From: Vespa crabro | Taxonomy: Eukaryota; Arthropoda; Insecta; Hymenoptera; Vespidae | Direction of reading: 5' to 3' | DNA length: 64,000 bases | Assembly: GCF_910589235.1 (NCBI RefSeq) | Contig: NC_060971.1 | Location: forward strand, 2,384,826-2,448,825 | In this document: piece after piece, positions 1 to 12,478 of the stretch | How positions within the stretch are numbered: the stretch's first letter is position 1 | Layout: every line of letters begins with the position of its first letter | Position numbers and translations under genes: made by a program | The notes under the pieces: model-generated | The model's input: only the letters and a program-made list of their open reading frames with translations | What the model was told of the DNA's origin: nothing | The model's database searches: none

Positions 1-1148
1 TGATTGGAAATTAGATTATAATAAGCCTGATTTGTCCGTTTGGACAAAGACTGTTCCTGGTATTAGTTTTAAAATGGTAAAGGTAAGTTATTTAATTAAG
101 TTATTTTATAAAAATTAAAGTTACATAGAATATTATATTGCGAATTATTATATTGTAGATTAGAACAAGATTTTCTGATGTTATGCCAGAAACCTTATAT
201 GATGTTTTACATGATCCTGACTATAGAAAAGTCTGGGATACTCATATGATTGAATCAAAAGATATAGGATTTTTTAATCCAAATAATGACATAGGATATT
301 ATTCCAGTTAGTATTATTTGATTTTAGATTATAATTTATAGTTTATATTAACAATTGTATTAGATATGAATGATTCGAATCTTTAGTGTCCTGTGCATCT
401 CCATTGAAAAATAGAGATTTTATATTACAACGTTCGTGGCTTGATACTGGAGGAGAACAACTCATTATAAATCATTCTGTTTATCATAAAGATTATCCAC
501 CTAGGAAACATTTTATTAGAGCAACATCATATTTAACAGGTAAAATGTTTATAAAGAAATAATTAAAATTCGTCACTTATCATATCGTCACGTATAATTA
601 AATAAAATATTCAAGGTTATATCGTAAGGCCTTCACGAAATGGAGATGGTTCAGAATTGGGTTATGTATCTCATACAGATCCTCACGGTAAAATACCTGT
701 ATGGTTAATGAATAAAGTTACCCAAATATTTGCTCCAAAGGTAAAATATTTCTTATCTTAATAAATCATTCAAATATAAAGAATTTATTAAAATTAAAAC
801 AGATGGTGAAAAAGTTGCATAAGGCTGCTTTGGGATATCTAGATTGGAAAGTCCAAAATAATCCTAATTATAAACCATGGCACTTTCCAGAACAAATAAC
901 AGCACCACGAATACGAATAGAGGATGTAAGTTTGTAAATTATCACATATTTGTAAAATAGGATATATTTGTTTTCTTTTTATTAATAGATGGATATATAC
1001 GATTAAAATTAGAATCTAGCTAATATTCGATTTATCATTATAGTGCGTTAAATCTACAGAAGAAAAAAATTCCAAAGCTAATTATGTTGATGAGTCTGAA
1101 TTAAAAGAGATACCTCATAAACAATCTACAATAATGGACAATGATTAA
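1..1148 (+). CDS. START-domain lipid-transfer protein, STARD10/PCTP-like (5' truncated)
   Basis: Six in-frame exons can be read: 1-82, 159-306, 387-539, 616-740, 803-925 and 1044-1148, with GT-AG borders and a TAA stop at 1146-1148. The product has the START-domain layout: WxKxxxG-type start of the lipid pocket, V-M-P-E-T-L-Y-D-V-L-H-D-P-D-Y-R-K-V-W-D, a central L-K-N-R-D-F strand followed by R-S-W, the Y-I-V-R-P strand, and the C-terminal amphipathic helix region (K-V-T-Q-I-F-A-P-K, then K-L-H-K-A-A-L-G-Y-L-D-W). STARD10 and PCTP move phosphatidylcholine/phosphatidylethanolamine between membranes. The acidic, hydrophilic tail after the domain (from about 1044) fits STARD10 better than PCTP, which ends at the domain. 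The N-terminus lies outside the window. A possible polyadenylation signal AATAAA is at 1687-1692. Family assignment is confident; the exact orthologue is an inference. Confidence 0.88.
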
Positions 1149-2799
1149 TATCTCGTAGTATTGATGTAGATCTTTGCATAGATAAGAGTAGAACTATATA
1201 GTACAGTCTGTTAGGTACACACTTGCAAAGTGCAAATCATGTGTACGTTTTTGAGAGGACAAAAGTTTATGATGTAACTACTGAAGTTTTACACTCCGCA
1301 TTGCGCCTTGTTGGCTACTATTTTTAAATGATGATGTTATAAAGGACAAATTTTATCATGGCCTGCTTTACATTAAGTGCTAATTTAAGCTTTTTATAAA
1401 TGAATCCTACGTATTGTTATAATATAAAATATAGTTCTATCTATTTCCAAAGAGAATTTAAAGAAATGCACAATATAGAGAATATATAGTTATCACTTTG
1501 ATCTCTTTACTACGTACATTTTCTGAATATTTCAGAATTCTTATATATTGCATTTATATTAAACTATTATACATGTACTTTAACTAATGAAACCACCTAT
1601 CTCATATATTGTGTGTTTCTCATTATTTATTATTAATATCCTCTTAACAACTGAATAAGTAAAGATTGTTTGTGCCAGCTATATATAATAAAGCGTTATA
1701 TTTTAGAATGATATACTGTGATTATAGTGCAAATAATCTTATTATGTTTCTTGTTGAAACAGAAATCAAAAAATAGCGGCAACAATTTTACAACAATTTT
1801 CTTCCTCATGGCAAACATTCCGCCAATAGTGTTCATAATTATTCTATTAATTTAAATAGCTTTACATAGAATATTATTATTATCTAAAATGAAGCTTTTA
1901 CACGTTTATTCTGAATCCTAATTTAAATAATCTTTAAAAAATCTTATAATATGTGTGTGAGTAAAGGAAAAAAGATAAATGTAGTAATTTGTTAAAAATA
2001 TTTATAGTCTGATAATATTATAGTCTGATAATAATGTGCTTCATATTGGCAAAAAAAGTGTTATGATAAAGATTTCAATTTAAAGAAGACTTATTCACAG
2101 ATTGTATTATCGTCTATTAATGATAAAGTTTTTTACAATATTTAAATATTATTATATATACACGAGTTTAAATACTGTATCTGAAAAAGTAAAGTGAATT
2201 TTTAAAGATTTATTATCAACATAATTTGTTCATTTTATCGATTTCCATACTTCTTTACAAAAGAATGGTTTCTAAAATCAAACTTAAGCGACCTAAATAT
2301 ATATATATAGACATATATATATACATATATGTCTATTATACTACATATATATATACTTTGATAATGAATCTGTATTCAACTATTAAACATATAATATTAT
2401 ATTAAATGTTATTTTTTTCTTGTAAAATAGTTGTTTCTTATTCAGGTTATATTAACATATATATATATAATATAAATCATTGTAATATCATATATAGTCT
2501 GTACAAAAGTTAAAGAAATAGAGGTTTTCCACAAAATTCTTCATAATCTATAATATAATTCCTATATCCTAAGATCAAAAACATAATAAAACTATGAGCG
2601 TAAAGAACAGAAAAGAAAATGAAAAAAAAAAAAAGAGAAGAAACACGACGAGAACAAAAAAATTTGATATATTTTTATATTTGTATACTTAATTTCCATT
2701 AACGAATTTGTTTATGTATACATTTCTATGCACTTGTATATATGCATGCATTTCTATGCATTTATATATATGTATGCATATTTATTTCTATAAAAAAAA

Positions 2800-2831
<32 letters not shown>

Positions 2832-3646
2832 TATAAAGAATTAATTTATTATTACCATTAATTTCACATTGTAAATGAAATCCTTTTTTCATTTATGGCG
2901 GGAAAAAGTTCTTAGAAATTTAAAAAAATTCATTATACGATACGCCATCTAGAGACACGCGCTTTAATTACTTTGATTGAAAGGCGCGCTCTTCGTAAAA
3001 TTAAATTAGTAAAGTATGGAATCGATAAAAGTGTAAAATGTAAATTGTTTAAATAAAAAGAAAGACATAATAAATCCCATAATATCTCCTTCTTGTAATC
3101 AAATAATTTTTATTTGAATACAATTTTTGTTCTGAATAATGTTCCGTTTTGTTTCGTTTCATTTCGATGAAACAAAATTTATAACGATTTGTTCCATACA
3201 CGCGATATACTTTTTATCAACGAATAGAATTATTCGAGATAATTGTAAGGATAATGATACTTTTGTAGAAGATTTTTTAAATGTCCTCGGAGAAGCTCCA
3301 AAATATATTGTTAATTATAAAAAAAAAAATTTAGAAGCAATGAAAATGAAATAATAGGATAGTATTCTCTTTATACTTATTTTATTTAAGGCACTTAATC
3401 GATAATTCATATTTACATATTTTTATGGAGCTGTTATAATTGACATGTACATACCTATTTACATTCATACATATACAAATGCCCCCATTATAAATCGGTA
3501 AACATTACATTCATTATTTCGCGAAGTAGAATTTCATGTTATATATAAAAATAAATGAATTGTTTTGTTTGTGGTTCTTTTTTCTTTGTTTTTTTTTTTG
3601 CTTTTTCTTTTTCTTTTCCCTCCCCCCCTTATCTTTTTTTTTCTTT
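1149..3646. other. 3' UTR and AT-rich spacer between the STARD10-like and acylphosphatase genes
   Basis: About 2.5 kb with no recognisable gene. It holds the probable 3' UTR of the START gene, (TA)n stretches near 2300-2350 and 2455-2470, A-rich tracts near 2620 and 2790-2830, a site like the E2F consensus (TGGCGGGAAA, 2896-2905), a CGCCATCT motif at 2943-2950, and one small open frame listed separately. On the minus strand AATAAA (3381-3386) could end the acylphosphatase transcript. Confidence 0.6.
3139..3354 (+). CDS. Unrecognised 71-aa open frame (doubtful)
   Basis: A single-exon frame from ATG 3139 to TAA 3352-3354. The predicted peptide is not low complexity: its C-terminal half is hydrophilic (acidic V-E-D-F segment, then a lysine-rich tail), unlike the poly-Phe or poly-Lys shadow frames common here. 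No family is recognised, there is no signal peptide, and no upstream exon could be joined because the region 3060-3138 lacks a usable acceptor. An E2F-like site about 235 bp upstream could make this a real promoter-linked gene. Chance in AT-rich DNA is the simpler explanation. Confidence 0.2.
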   Translation: MFRFVSFHFDETKFITICSIHAIYFLSTNRIIRDNCKDNDTFVEDFLNVLGEAPKYIVNYKKKNLEAMKMK

Positions 3647-4339
3647 TCAAAAACGAATAGCAAAACCTTGATATTGCGGTCTCGTGACGTTCTCCCACAT
3701 CGTAAATTCACAATGATGAATTTTACTTCCGGGACTTCCTACCGTTGACAGCCACTGTGACCTGTATGAATAAAACGTGAATAACGAAACAGTAATAACA
3801 ACGATTATAATAAATAACAATAATGATAGATAATTAAAAAAGTTAAAGAAAAAGAAAGAAAAAAAAAAAGGAAAGAAAAAAGAAAAACAAGTTATATATC
3901 TAATATATATTAAAATAATATTTCATTTGATACAACGGACTATCTACGATTTATATTGAAGCGGAAGGAAATTATTTCAAATCACAATCGAGTTACGACT
4001 AAAGTCTATCATCAGTTAAATAGAACGTTGTACAGACATTTGCCGCGACGCCAATTGGCCGTTGAAATGAACTCTCGTCATCGAGCACGTGTCTCTGGTA
4101 CAAGTAGTCTATACGTGTTATAACACCTTCAAGGGCCTCAAAATTATTCTTAGCTATCAAATTAGATCCAGTTTCGATTTGTACAGACGTTTTAGCGCAT
4201 CACATGTACATCGATGTAAACGAGGTAAAATAAATGTTGCAAATATAAATACTTATTAAAAATAACTACACGAAGTACATGAGATATAATAATATATATA
4301 GTGATTTAATTGTACCTCGGTTGAAATTAAAATAGCAAT

Positions 4340-4370
<31 letters not shown>

Positions 4371-6930
4371 AAAGAAGAAGAAAAAAAGAAAAAAGAAAGA
4401 AGAAGAAGAAGAAGAAAAAAAATCCGTGAAAAAAGAGACCGTGAATAGATACGTGAAAGTAAAATAAGTGTAAATGTAATTGACAATGGTCATCGCTTAT
4501 TTTGACGATTACGAAGAAGAAGATTACCAGGCACTACTGGTCTAAGCTATTACTTCATTAAATCATCATTAAAGTCAGTCTTTGACCTAATGCTCGTTAT
4601 TCGCTAATTCACAACTAAGGTCATAGGTTGTTAGATTCGTATTCTGTCTCATTGCATTTAAGGATCCACGTGCAAAAGAAAAGAAGAGAGAAAAAAAAAA
4701 GAAAAAAAAAAATGCGTCAATTGAAAAACGACAAAATCGTTTCAATTTTTGACGAATAAAAATCATCAATTTCGCGATCGAACGTTCATATCATTTAATA
4801 TTTTATCATTTTAATAATACTAATGTCTATTATCAATATAAATATATTCTTTCAATATGTCGCGTTTATTATTAATCGTGCGTCGTTTATTAGAAATTGA
4901 ATTATCAAAAAAAAAAAAAAAAAGAAAAAAAAAAAAATTAAAAAGGAAAAGAAACAAGATAAATGCGCGTCGACGAAAAGAAAAAAGAAAAGAGAGAGAG
5001 AGAAAAGAAAGGATCATCGAATGATTGTATTTCAAGAGCAGTAATGACCTTGAAGGATTACCTTCGTTAAATCAAAATGACACTGTACGTTCTATACTGA
5101 CATACATAGCTGAAGACGAATGACAGAGCATCGAGTCGACCGATCCATGGTATGGGGTAACAAGCTCCTACAGCTATTATAGAACGCGTGCCTTTGGCAG
5201 CAAGATCTGATCCAGATAATTAATTGATGCCACGGGCGATGACGTACGCACTTCCGATTAAAATGGACCTTCTAGTAAAGAATTTTCATAAATTTTTGCA
5301 AATTTTTCAAACTATTCCATTACCTCGATCACGTCAATGACATGTTTCTTTTTCGTGATTTCCTTTAAATCTCATGGAGAATACATATTCAGAAAAGAAA
5401 TCACGAAGTATACGACACTAAGATTTTAATGTGAACTTGAAAATATATTATGAGATACGATAATAATAATAGATTATAAGATATCGCAAGTAAACGAAGC
5501 AAAGAGACAAAAGTGTTCCTTTGTTTTCGTTTTTTTTTCTCCTTTTTGTTTTTATTTTCTTTCTTTCTTTCTTTTTTTTTTTTTTTTTTTTTACAATTTT
5601 CTCGAGAAATCGATATAAATTTTTCTATACCTATACGATTTAATCGTTATTCACCTTAAGCACACATACTTTTTCTAAAACCTTATCATTAAGATTGAAT
5701 GATGTTAACTTACATCTGATCGATGAGCGCACGAGGTCCTTGCATCTTTCCAAGTATCGTCCCTGTTTTACTGTTTTTAACCCAACCGCATATTCCAAGC
5801 TGCAGACATAGATCCCTGACGTATTTGGGAAAATATACGCCTGCAATCGAATCGATATTTTTTATATGTTATTATTCATAAGAAATAATATCGTGGAAGG
5901 ATGATACTATATTCTTAATTAATTCGTAACTTTAAGTCGAATTAATGAAACTAATGAAAAATAAAAAGATATATTTTTACATCGTTGCAAATAAATATCC
6001 AATTCTTTCATCTTCTCTTATCATTAATGCCACAAGGAAGATAAAGACCTGGTTAACGCGATACACGGCAAAGTATCGTTCTGTCCGCTTAGTCACGAGA
6101 CAAGTGGCCATATCCGACCATTAATTTATGCTCTAACGTTATCTCGTCTCTTAGGTCGTTGAATTCGTCTCGATCTTCTTTATTAAGGATGACGAAAGAA
6201 GAAAAGAAAGAAAAAAGAAAAAAAAAACAGTCGAAAGATAATAGAAATCCCTTACGTCTTCTTAAATTGAATCGTTTTCAATCGTAATACCTAATTTCTA
6301 AACATAAACGCAAAGACGAGCCGTCGAGGAATCGACACTATTCTTTTAATTCTTTTGAAATTGAGATCGAAAGGAATTCGATGATCGACAATTTCAGAAC
6401 AACTCGATATATTTATGGAAAATTGATCTATCGAATTGTTATCATTGTTATCTCATAAAAAGACAGATATCTATATTGAAATGTATTTATATGTTACATC
6501 CGATTGTAAATGTTTCGTAAACGATAAATAAATTTTTATATATCATTTCATCGATCTGAAAAATATTTAATCATAATATTCCATTGATATTCTATTGAAA
6601 ATCAATATTGATCATTAGATTATTTAATGAAATGAAGTATATGGATTTATTATTTGTTTTTTATTCGCCGAAAAAAAGAAAAAGGAAAATCGGAGCAAGA
6701 AAAAAGAAAAAAAAAAGAAAAGAAAAGAAACAGAACTTTTATCGTTGCATATAATATTAAATCGTAAAGATCGCCAATAGTTTAAAAAATGTTTTCAATC
6801 AAAAGAAATACGCGAACGAACGAAATAGATTATCTTTATGTAATTTACAATTCTTACCTTGAACTTTACCAAATACTTCAAATTCAACGGAAACCAATGG
6901 TTCGTTGCGAAGGGGATCGTCCGATGGCAT
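3647..6930 (-). CDS. Acylphosphatase-like protein, 104 aa, catalytic Arg replaced by Pro
   Basis: Three coding exons on the minus strand: 6930-6858 (ATG at 6928-6930), 5840-5714 and 3761-3647 (TGA at 3647-3649). Phases fit exactly (24 codons + 1 nt; 2 nt + 41 codons + 2 nt; 1 nt + 37 codons + stop). The protein shows the whole acylphosphatase fold: V-E-F-E-V-F-G-K-V-Q-G-V strand, G-W-V-K-N-S-K-T-G-T with the catalytic Asn (Asn47), G-K-M-Q-G-P, the helix ending Q-W-L-S-T-V-G-S-P, and the closing F-A-I-R strand. The family hydrolyses acyl-phosphates (1,3-bisphosphoglycerate, carbamoyl phosphate). The phosphate-binding loop should read F-F-R-K or C-F-R-M; here it reads Y-F-P-K (Pro29, CCC at 5827-5829), so the essential Arg is missing and activity is doubtful. 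Length (104 versus about 99 aa) is normal and the frame is intact. Confidence 0.9.
3762..5713 (-). other. Intron 2 of the acylphosphatase gene
   Basis: About 1.95 kb between a GTAAGT donor (5713 downward) and a CAG acceptor (3762-3764). It contains poly-A/GA tracts (4340-4425, 4690-4712, 4905-4945) and no coding frame that I can support. The slightly GC-richer stretches at 4020-4140 and 5080-5260 show no recognisable protein in any frame. Confidence 0.7.
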
Positions 6931-8705
6931 TTTGCTTTATAATAATACGAATTATATATATATATATATATCCGATGTATAGAGTTTCTTAAAAAACTTT
7001 TATACTCGTAACTCGGCACTCTTTTCTCTTGATTTCGCGAGATATTTCGTTCGTTTTAATCTTTCTCGTTTCGTTAAAGATTCTACGCGTTCTATTTCTT
7101 ATCTATTTAAAAATACGATTCAATTAAAATAAAATCGCCCCCGCAATTACAACTTCCGCGTAGTTCTTTTCTTACGTTAGCTTATCTTTCGTTCGCGAAC
7201 GCACTCCTTCACCTTTTACAACCACGAGGCGACTCTTTAACTTTAACCGATTCTCGTTGCACGTCGCCGCTGAGACTCCTCAAATAGATTTCCCCACTCT
7301 TCGCAAATTGCATCGAGAATCGATCGATAAATAGTCGTCCCTCGATCACACCGATTTAACACTATACACCGATACGTCTTTCTATTGATTTTCTTTTTTC
7401 TTCTTATTTTTGTTTTCTCTTTTTCGTTTTTTCTTTTTTTTTTTCTTTTTTTTTCTTTTTTTTTTCTTTCTTTTTTTTTTATGTCTTTCCTTTTTCTTTT
7501 CGCGTGCTCGAACAACCATCCACCCTTAATACCTTCCAACCCCCCCCCCGATCTAACCCCACCAACACTACCACTATCAACATCACCATCATTATCACTC
7601 TAAGTCATTTTGCGAAGATCCACTTATGAACACATTATAATTTATACAAAATGACTTATCGAGATCGACAACCTCGTTAATATGTAAGATTGACTGATTA
7701 ATCTTAAGCTATATACCGAGTGTGTCATTTAAAACTGATGTTGCTAATATCTCGATTATTTTCGATGATAGAAATTAATTTCTCATGATGGATTATAATT
7801 CCTTCGAAGGGAGAATTGAATATTTTTACATGTAATTTATGTCTTTCGAAATATAAAGATCAAGGAATATTTCGTCGGAAATTGATTTAATTTGTTAATA
7901 ATAGATCAAAGGAAATTTTGTGAAAAAGATCATCTTTCATTGATCATCCGATTATTTTGAAAAATATGATACTCACGTGAAATTTTTTATCCCTACTGTA
8001 TATCATCACTTCAAATCCAACATATATATTCTTTCGGAATAATTTATGTATTTATTTATTTATTTAGTTTTTATTTATCATTAAAAATAAACGAGATATT
8101 CAGGCTCCCTGGTTTACGTTTATACCCGGTATATGTATATGGTACATTATTATTAGAGTCTTGATATCGATGCGTATTGTATATTCAAAATGTTTATATA
8201 TATATATATAAATATATCTGTTGAAAGGGAATTTTTATAATTGGCTTCTTGCAGAAAGCTCTTTGTAGAAGATACGTTTGTTATACGATAATAAGATAGA
8301 TAATAAGAGAGACTTGTAATATTGATAAACATTATTATTTCACTTTATAACAAATATATATATCCATTGAAAAAATTATAACGCAAAATGTACTCGACAA
8401 AATTAAGAAAAATGAAAAATAAATAATGAAACACTGATCGACTTCATTTAATTATCTTACTTTTTTTGCCTAAACTAGATTCAATAATTATGGTTGATAG
8501 TAATTAGATTATTTCTATCTAATTGTAAATATTTTTCTTTATTATTATTTCTCCTTGTTTTCTATAGAATTTTTCTTTTTTTTTCTTTCTTCTTCTTTTC
8601 CTTTATTACCATTATATATATTATAGATAGCTTTCGATGTAATTATTCAAAGCTTGATAAACTTGTTCTAAATAATATATGGCTATCCAATATAAAAAAG
8701 ATAAA

Positions 8706-8752
<47 letters not shown>

Positions 8753-10611
8753 AAAAAAATAGAAAAATATGTATATCTTATTAAACATAGAAATATGAGT
8801 TTTCAATTTAGAGTTGAGAGATTAGGAAGGAATTCGTTCATTCATAAAGGGAAGAATTATCAGTGATAATAAAGGGTAGTAAATAATGATAGAATTATGA
8901 AGACAATCAATATGTCTTTCTCAAGTTCTTTCGTTTAATTTTCTTTTTCTTTTTTCTTTTATTTCTTTTTGTTTTTGTTTTTTTTTTTTTCTTTTTTTTC
9001 AAGCAGAAACGATCTATCAATCCGATCATCGAATAATATAAGATCACTTTGATTAATGAAATTTGCGATTATGGTGATTATAAAAAAAAGTGACAATAAA
9101 AAATTAAAAGTGCCAATTGTTGGCATTATATCGTATATTGTATAAATATTAAATGTAGGCCAGAAGGGCAGTCGTTCATTGTGGAATTAAGCACTTCCCA
9201 TTGACTTGCCCGCCATACCATTGTTCCGTCATTATATCGGTTAATTAATTATTATTAAGCCGTGACGTAGTAATTGCCGGTACAAGAGTAGAAATCGTAT
9301 ATGAGTACAGGATACAACGGGAGAGAAGGGGTTAGGATCTATTTATAATGATTGTATGCAATCTATTAGCATTGGTCTATTCAAGGTCTTCCATTTGGTG
9401 GTATATGATAGTATTGCTCGTTATGAAAATTAATTGGAACAAAAAGTCTTTTCTTTTTTTTTTTCCTGGACTACATTTTAAATGAATTATGAAAGATTTC
9501 AAATGAAATCGAAACTTTTTGATCAGAATACGATCCGATCTGATCCGATGAAGGAATTATTATTTAAATATATTCATTAAAAAGATCTTTAAAAAGGCTA
9601 TCATTTTATCTCTTTAAAATATCATAAGATAAGATAAACAATGAAACGTGTGAAACGCACGTGTTTACGTCAAGAAGGAAGCTATAACGATTAATCCTTA
9701 ACGATTGACGGTATTTCTTTTTTCTTTTTTTTTTTTTTTTTGTAATATACTCACCTATAAAACGAACGATCATCGATTCAATTTAAAGGGAACATTCGAC
9801 TCTTTATAGGATTAATATTTATTTACGTAAACACTTGAATAATTTTGTTGTTATTTATTTTCCGATTTATTCTATATTCATCGATATTTCAATACGAAAT
9901 AAACGAGGAATGTATATTATTGTTTCATCATTATGATTAACGTGCAAGAAATATATTCATTCAAATGACACGTTTCTTAGTCGTGTTAATAATAATAATT
10001 TACAATGGAGTATTGTGCATTTTTGACAAATTTTAACGGTGACGATTATTCATCCGTACGAACATTACATTAACGTCGTTCTCACAGCCGCAGAGCATAT
10101 TTAACTTACGATGCTTTTCTTCTCTGTATTTCCTTTTTTACTTTCTTCCTGGCAAAGATTAACGATTGTTTCATTTGTTTGTAATATTTATTTTCTTTTC
10201 TCTTTTCTTTCTATTTCTTTTTTTTTTCTTTTTCTTTACAAATCGTCGTCCTCCTCCTCCTCCTCCTCTTCCTCCTTTTTCTTTCTATATTTCCTCATCA
10301 TTTCAATTTTCTTCAACTGGCCAGTTGGATAGATATTACGTAGACATTATATAAAAGAAAGCACTGAAAGCATTTTTTTCTTAGGCTTGTACATTTCTAT
10401 TAAGCGTAAATCCGATAGAACATTAATTCCAATTTGATTCATATTATCGATCCTTTTGATTCTGACCACGTCGTCTACGTAAAAGTCAATGTTGGCAAAG
10501 ACGATATTTTAAGGGTAGGAGAGATTTAAAAGAAGATCACGGTATTGCGGCTTTCACGAGTGAATATGTACCTTCTTCCCTACGAACGTATTCAATGGAT
10601 TGGCAGTAATC
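6931..10611. other. Spacer: acylphosphatase 5' region and 3' flank of the fuseless-like gene
   Basis: About 3.7 kb without a recognised gene. The right end should hold the 3' UTR of the fuseless-like gene and the left end the acylphosphatase promoter. It contains a T-rich tract (7385-7500), a (GA)n microsatellite (8711-8749) and poly-T runs. A less AT-rich stretch at 9150-9310 has no open frame of note; it might be regulatory, but nothing in it can be named. Confidence 0.6.
8711..8749. repeat. (GA)n microsatellite
   Basis: About 19 uninterrupted GA dinucleotides in intergenic DNA. Similar shorter (GA)n tracts lie at 10826-10851 (fuseless-like intron), 20271-20294 and 28214-28236. Confidence 0.95.
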
Positions 10612-10820
10612 TTATACGAGAGATTCGGGATTTCCTGGAATGATCGTAGTCGATGTACTATTCTGAAGTAGGGCTCCGTTCTCAGCATCCTTGCCGGTTC
10701 CATCGGTACAAGAGGCGAAGTCCTTGGACGCGCTCAAAAGATTTCGCCTTCTGGCTTCCTTTTTCTCACGTTCGATCTGAAAATGTGTTTTAACGTGATT
10801 AAAATTATTTTGTAATTTTC

Positions 10821-10855
<35 letters not shown>

Positions 10856-12200
10856 AAGAGAAAGAGAATCGGAAACGAATCTACAAGATATTTCATAACT
10901 AACGATTCTATTGTATAATACACGAAAAAAAAAAATAAATAAATAAATAAAAAAATAAAATAAAATAAAATAAAATAAATTAAATCAAATTTGTCCATAC
11001 GATTTATTTCTTTGTGAAATCATATTAAACATTGAAGTTTTGTATTTTAAAGGTGTTTTTAATAAAAAAAATAAAAAAATCATAAATAAAAACCAACCTT
11101 GAAAAAGAGTCGAAGATAATGGCACGGAAAGATGACGCATTTACCCTCTTCCTCCTCGGCGTCAATGTAAACACCACGAACGAGAATAGAATTACTGCAA
11201 TTGAGTAATAGGAGAAAGACGAAGCAACCTACGGATGTTATCCAGCAGGAGAGTACTAAATTATTCGGCAGAAGCCATAGATCTAATAAGTTCCAAATAC
11301 CGCGCCAAACATTGACGGTTCCTAGGAAACTAAGAAGGAGGAAGGCGTCGGCCGCTATCAGACGAGGGAGACCTTCCAAACGAGCGCAGACGTAGCGCAT
11401 CAAGGGTTGTAAGCTAAACGTTACGACCACTATTATGTAGCCGATTGCCTATGAATTCGAATGATCATTTATATGTTATATGTAATAAATAATTCTTTAA
11501 AGAACAAAAATTACAGAAGAAAGTTATATAATTATGTAAATCATAATTTCTTTTTTCTTTTTTTTTCTTTTTCCGATTTGATAAATGACACATCGTAAAG
11601 ATGCTAAGTCATTATTTAGTTATTTTTTAATTATTTGTTCTTTTTTCTTTTTTTGTTTTTTTGCTTTGTTTTGTTTTTTAATAAAAATTTCTACGTATAC
11701 ACTATATGCAATATCGTTGATACAAAGGGCAGGTCCCATCTCTTAATCATATTAAACATTTCCTTCGTTCTTAATCGTAAAGAAATAATCATATTTAAAG
11801 GAAAAAAAGAAAAAAAAAATTGATAAGATTATTTCAAGAAAATTGCACTATGTCCCAAGAAATATTCTTAACTTTACTATTAGATCTTATGTCTATACAT
11901 ACTTTTGTAATAATACGAATTTGCCGAATCGTATATACTACTGAATTTCTCTGATAGAAAAAAGAAAAGAAAAAGAAAAAGAAAAAGAAAAAAAAAGTCA
12001 CAAGAAGGAACTCTGTTGACGATTATATTTTGCAAATCATTCAATTAATGCATATGTCCTGTTTTTATATTATCTTAATCAGGCCATTATTGAATAAAAG
12101 AGTCAACAAACAAAAAAGATAAAACAGTAGATTATCATTGTTAAATACTTCGTAGATTAGATTAGACAGATCTATTGCCATATCGTTATCTACTTAAAAA

Positions 12201-12284
<84 letters not shown>

Positions 12285-12292
12285 CATATATA

Positions 12293-12343
<51 letters not shown>

Positions 12344-12433
12344 TATAAATGGAAAGATAAAAACGAATGTGACATTTCATGTTGCGTCAGTCTATGTATA
12401 TTTCAATTATAGCTAATCATTGACTGATAATCT

Positions 12434-12478
<45 letters not shown>

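Noticed and set aside
3514..5035. Many open frames rich in Phe/Leu/Ser or Lys/Glu (for example 3514-3711 minus, 4256-4493 minus, 4820-5035 minus)
   Set aside because: They are translations of poly-purine/poly-pyrimidine tracts, occur in overlapping frames and lie in an intron or UTR of the acylphosphatase gene.
5640..5846. 68-codon minus-strand frame over the acylphosphatase exon
   Set aside because: It is the wrong frame: the frame two bases away gives the acylphosphatase sequence and fits the splice sites.
11201..11395. Plus-strand frame inside the fuseless-like gene
   Set aside because: Antisense shadow of the 11448-11098 membrane exon.
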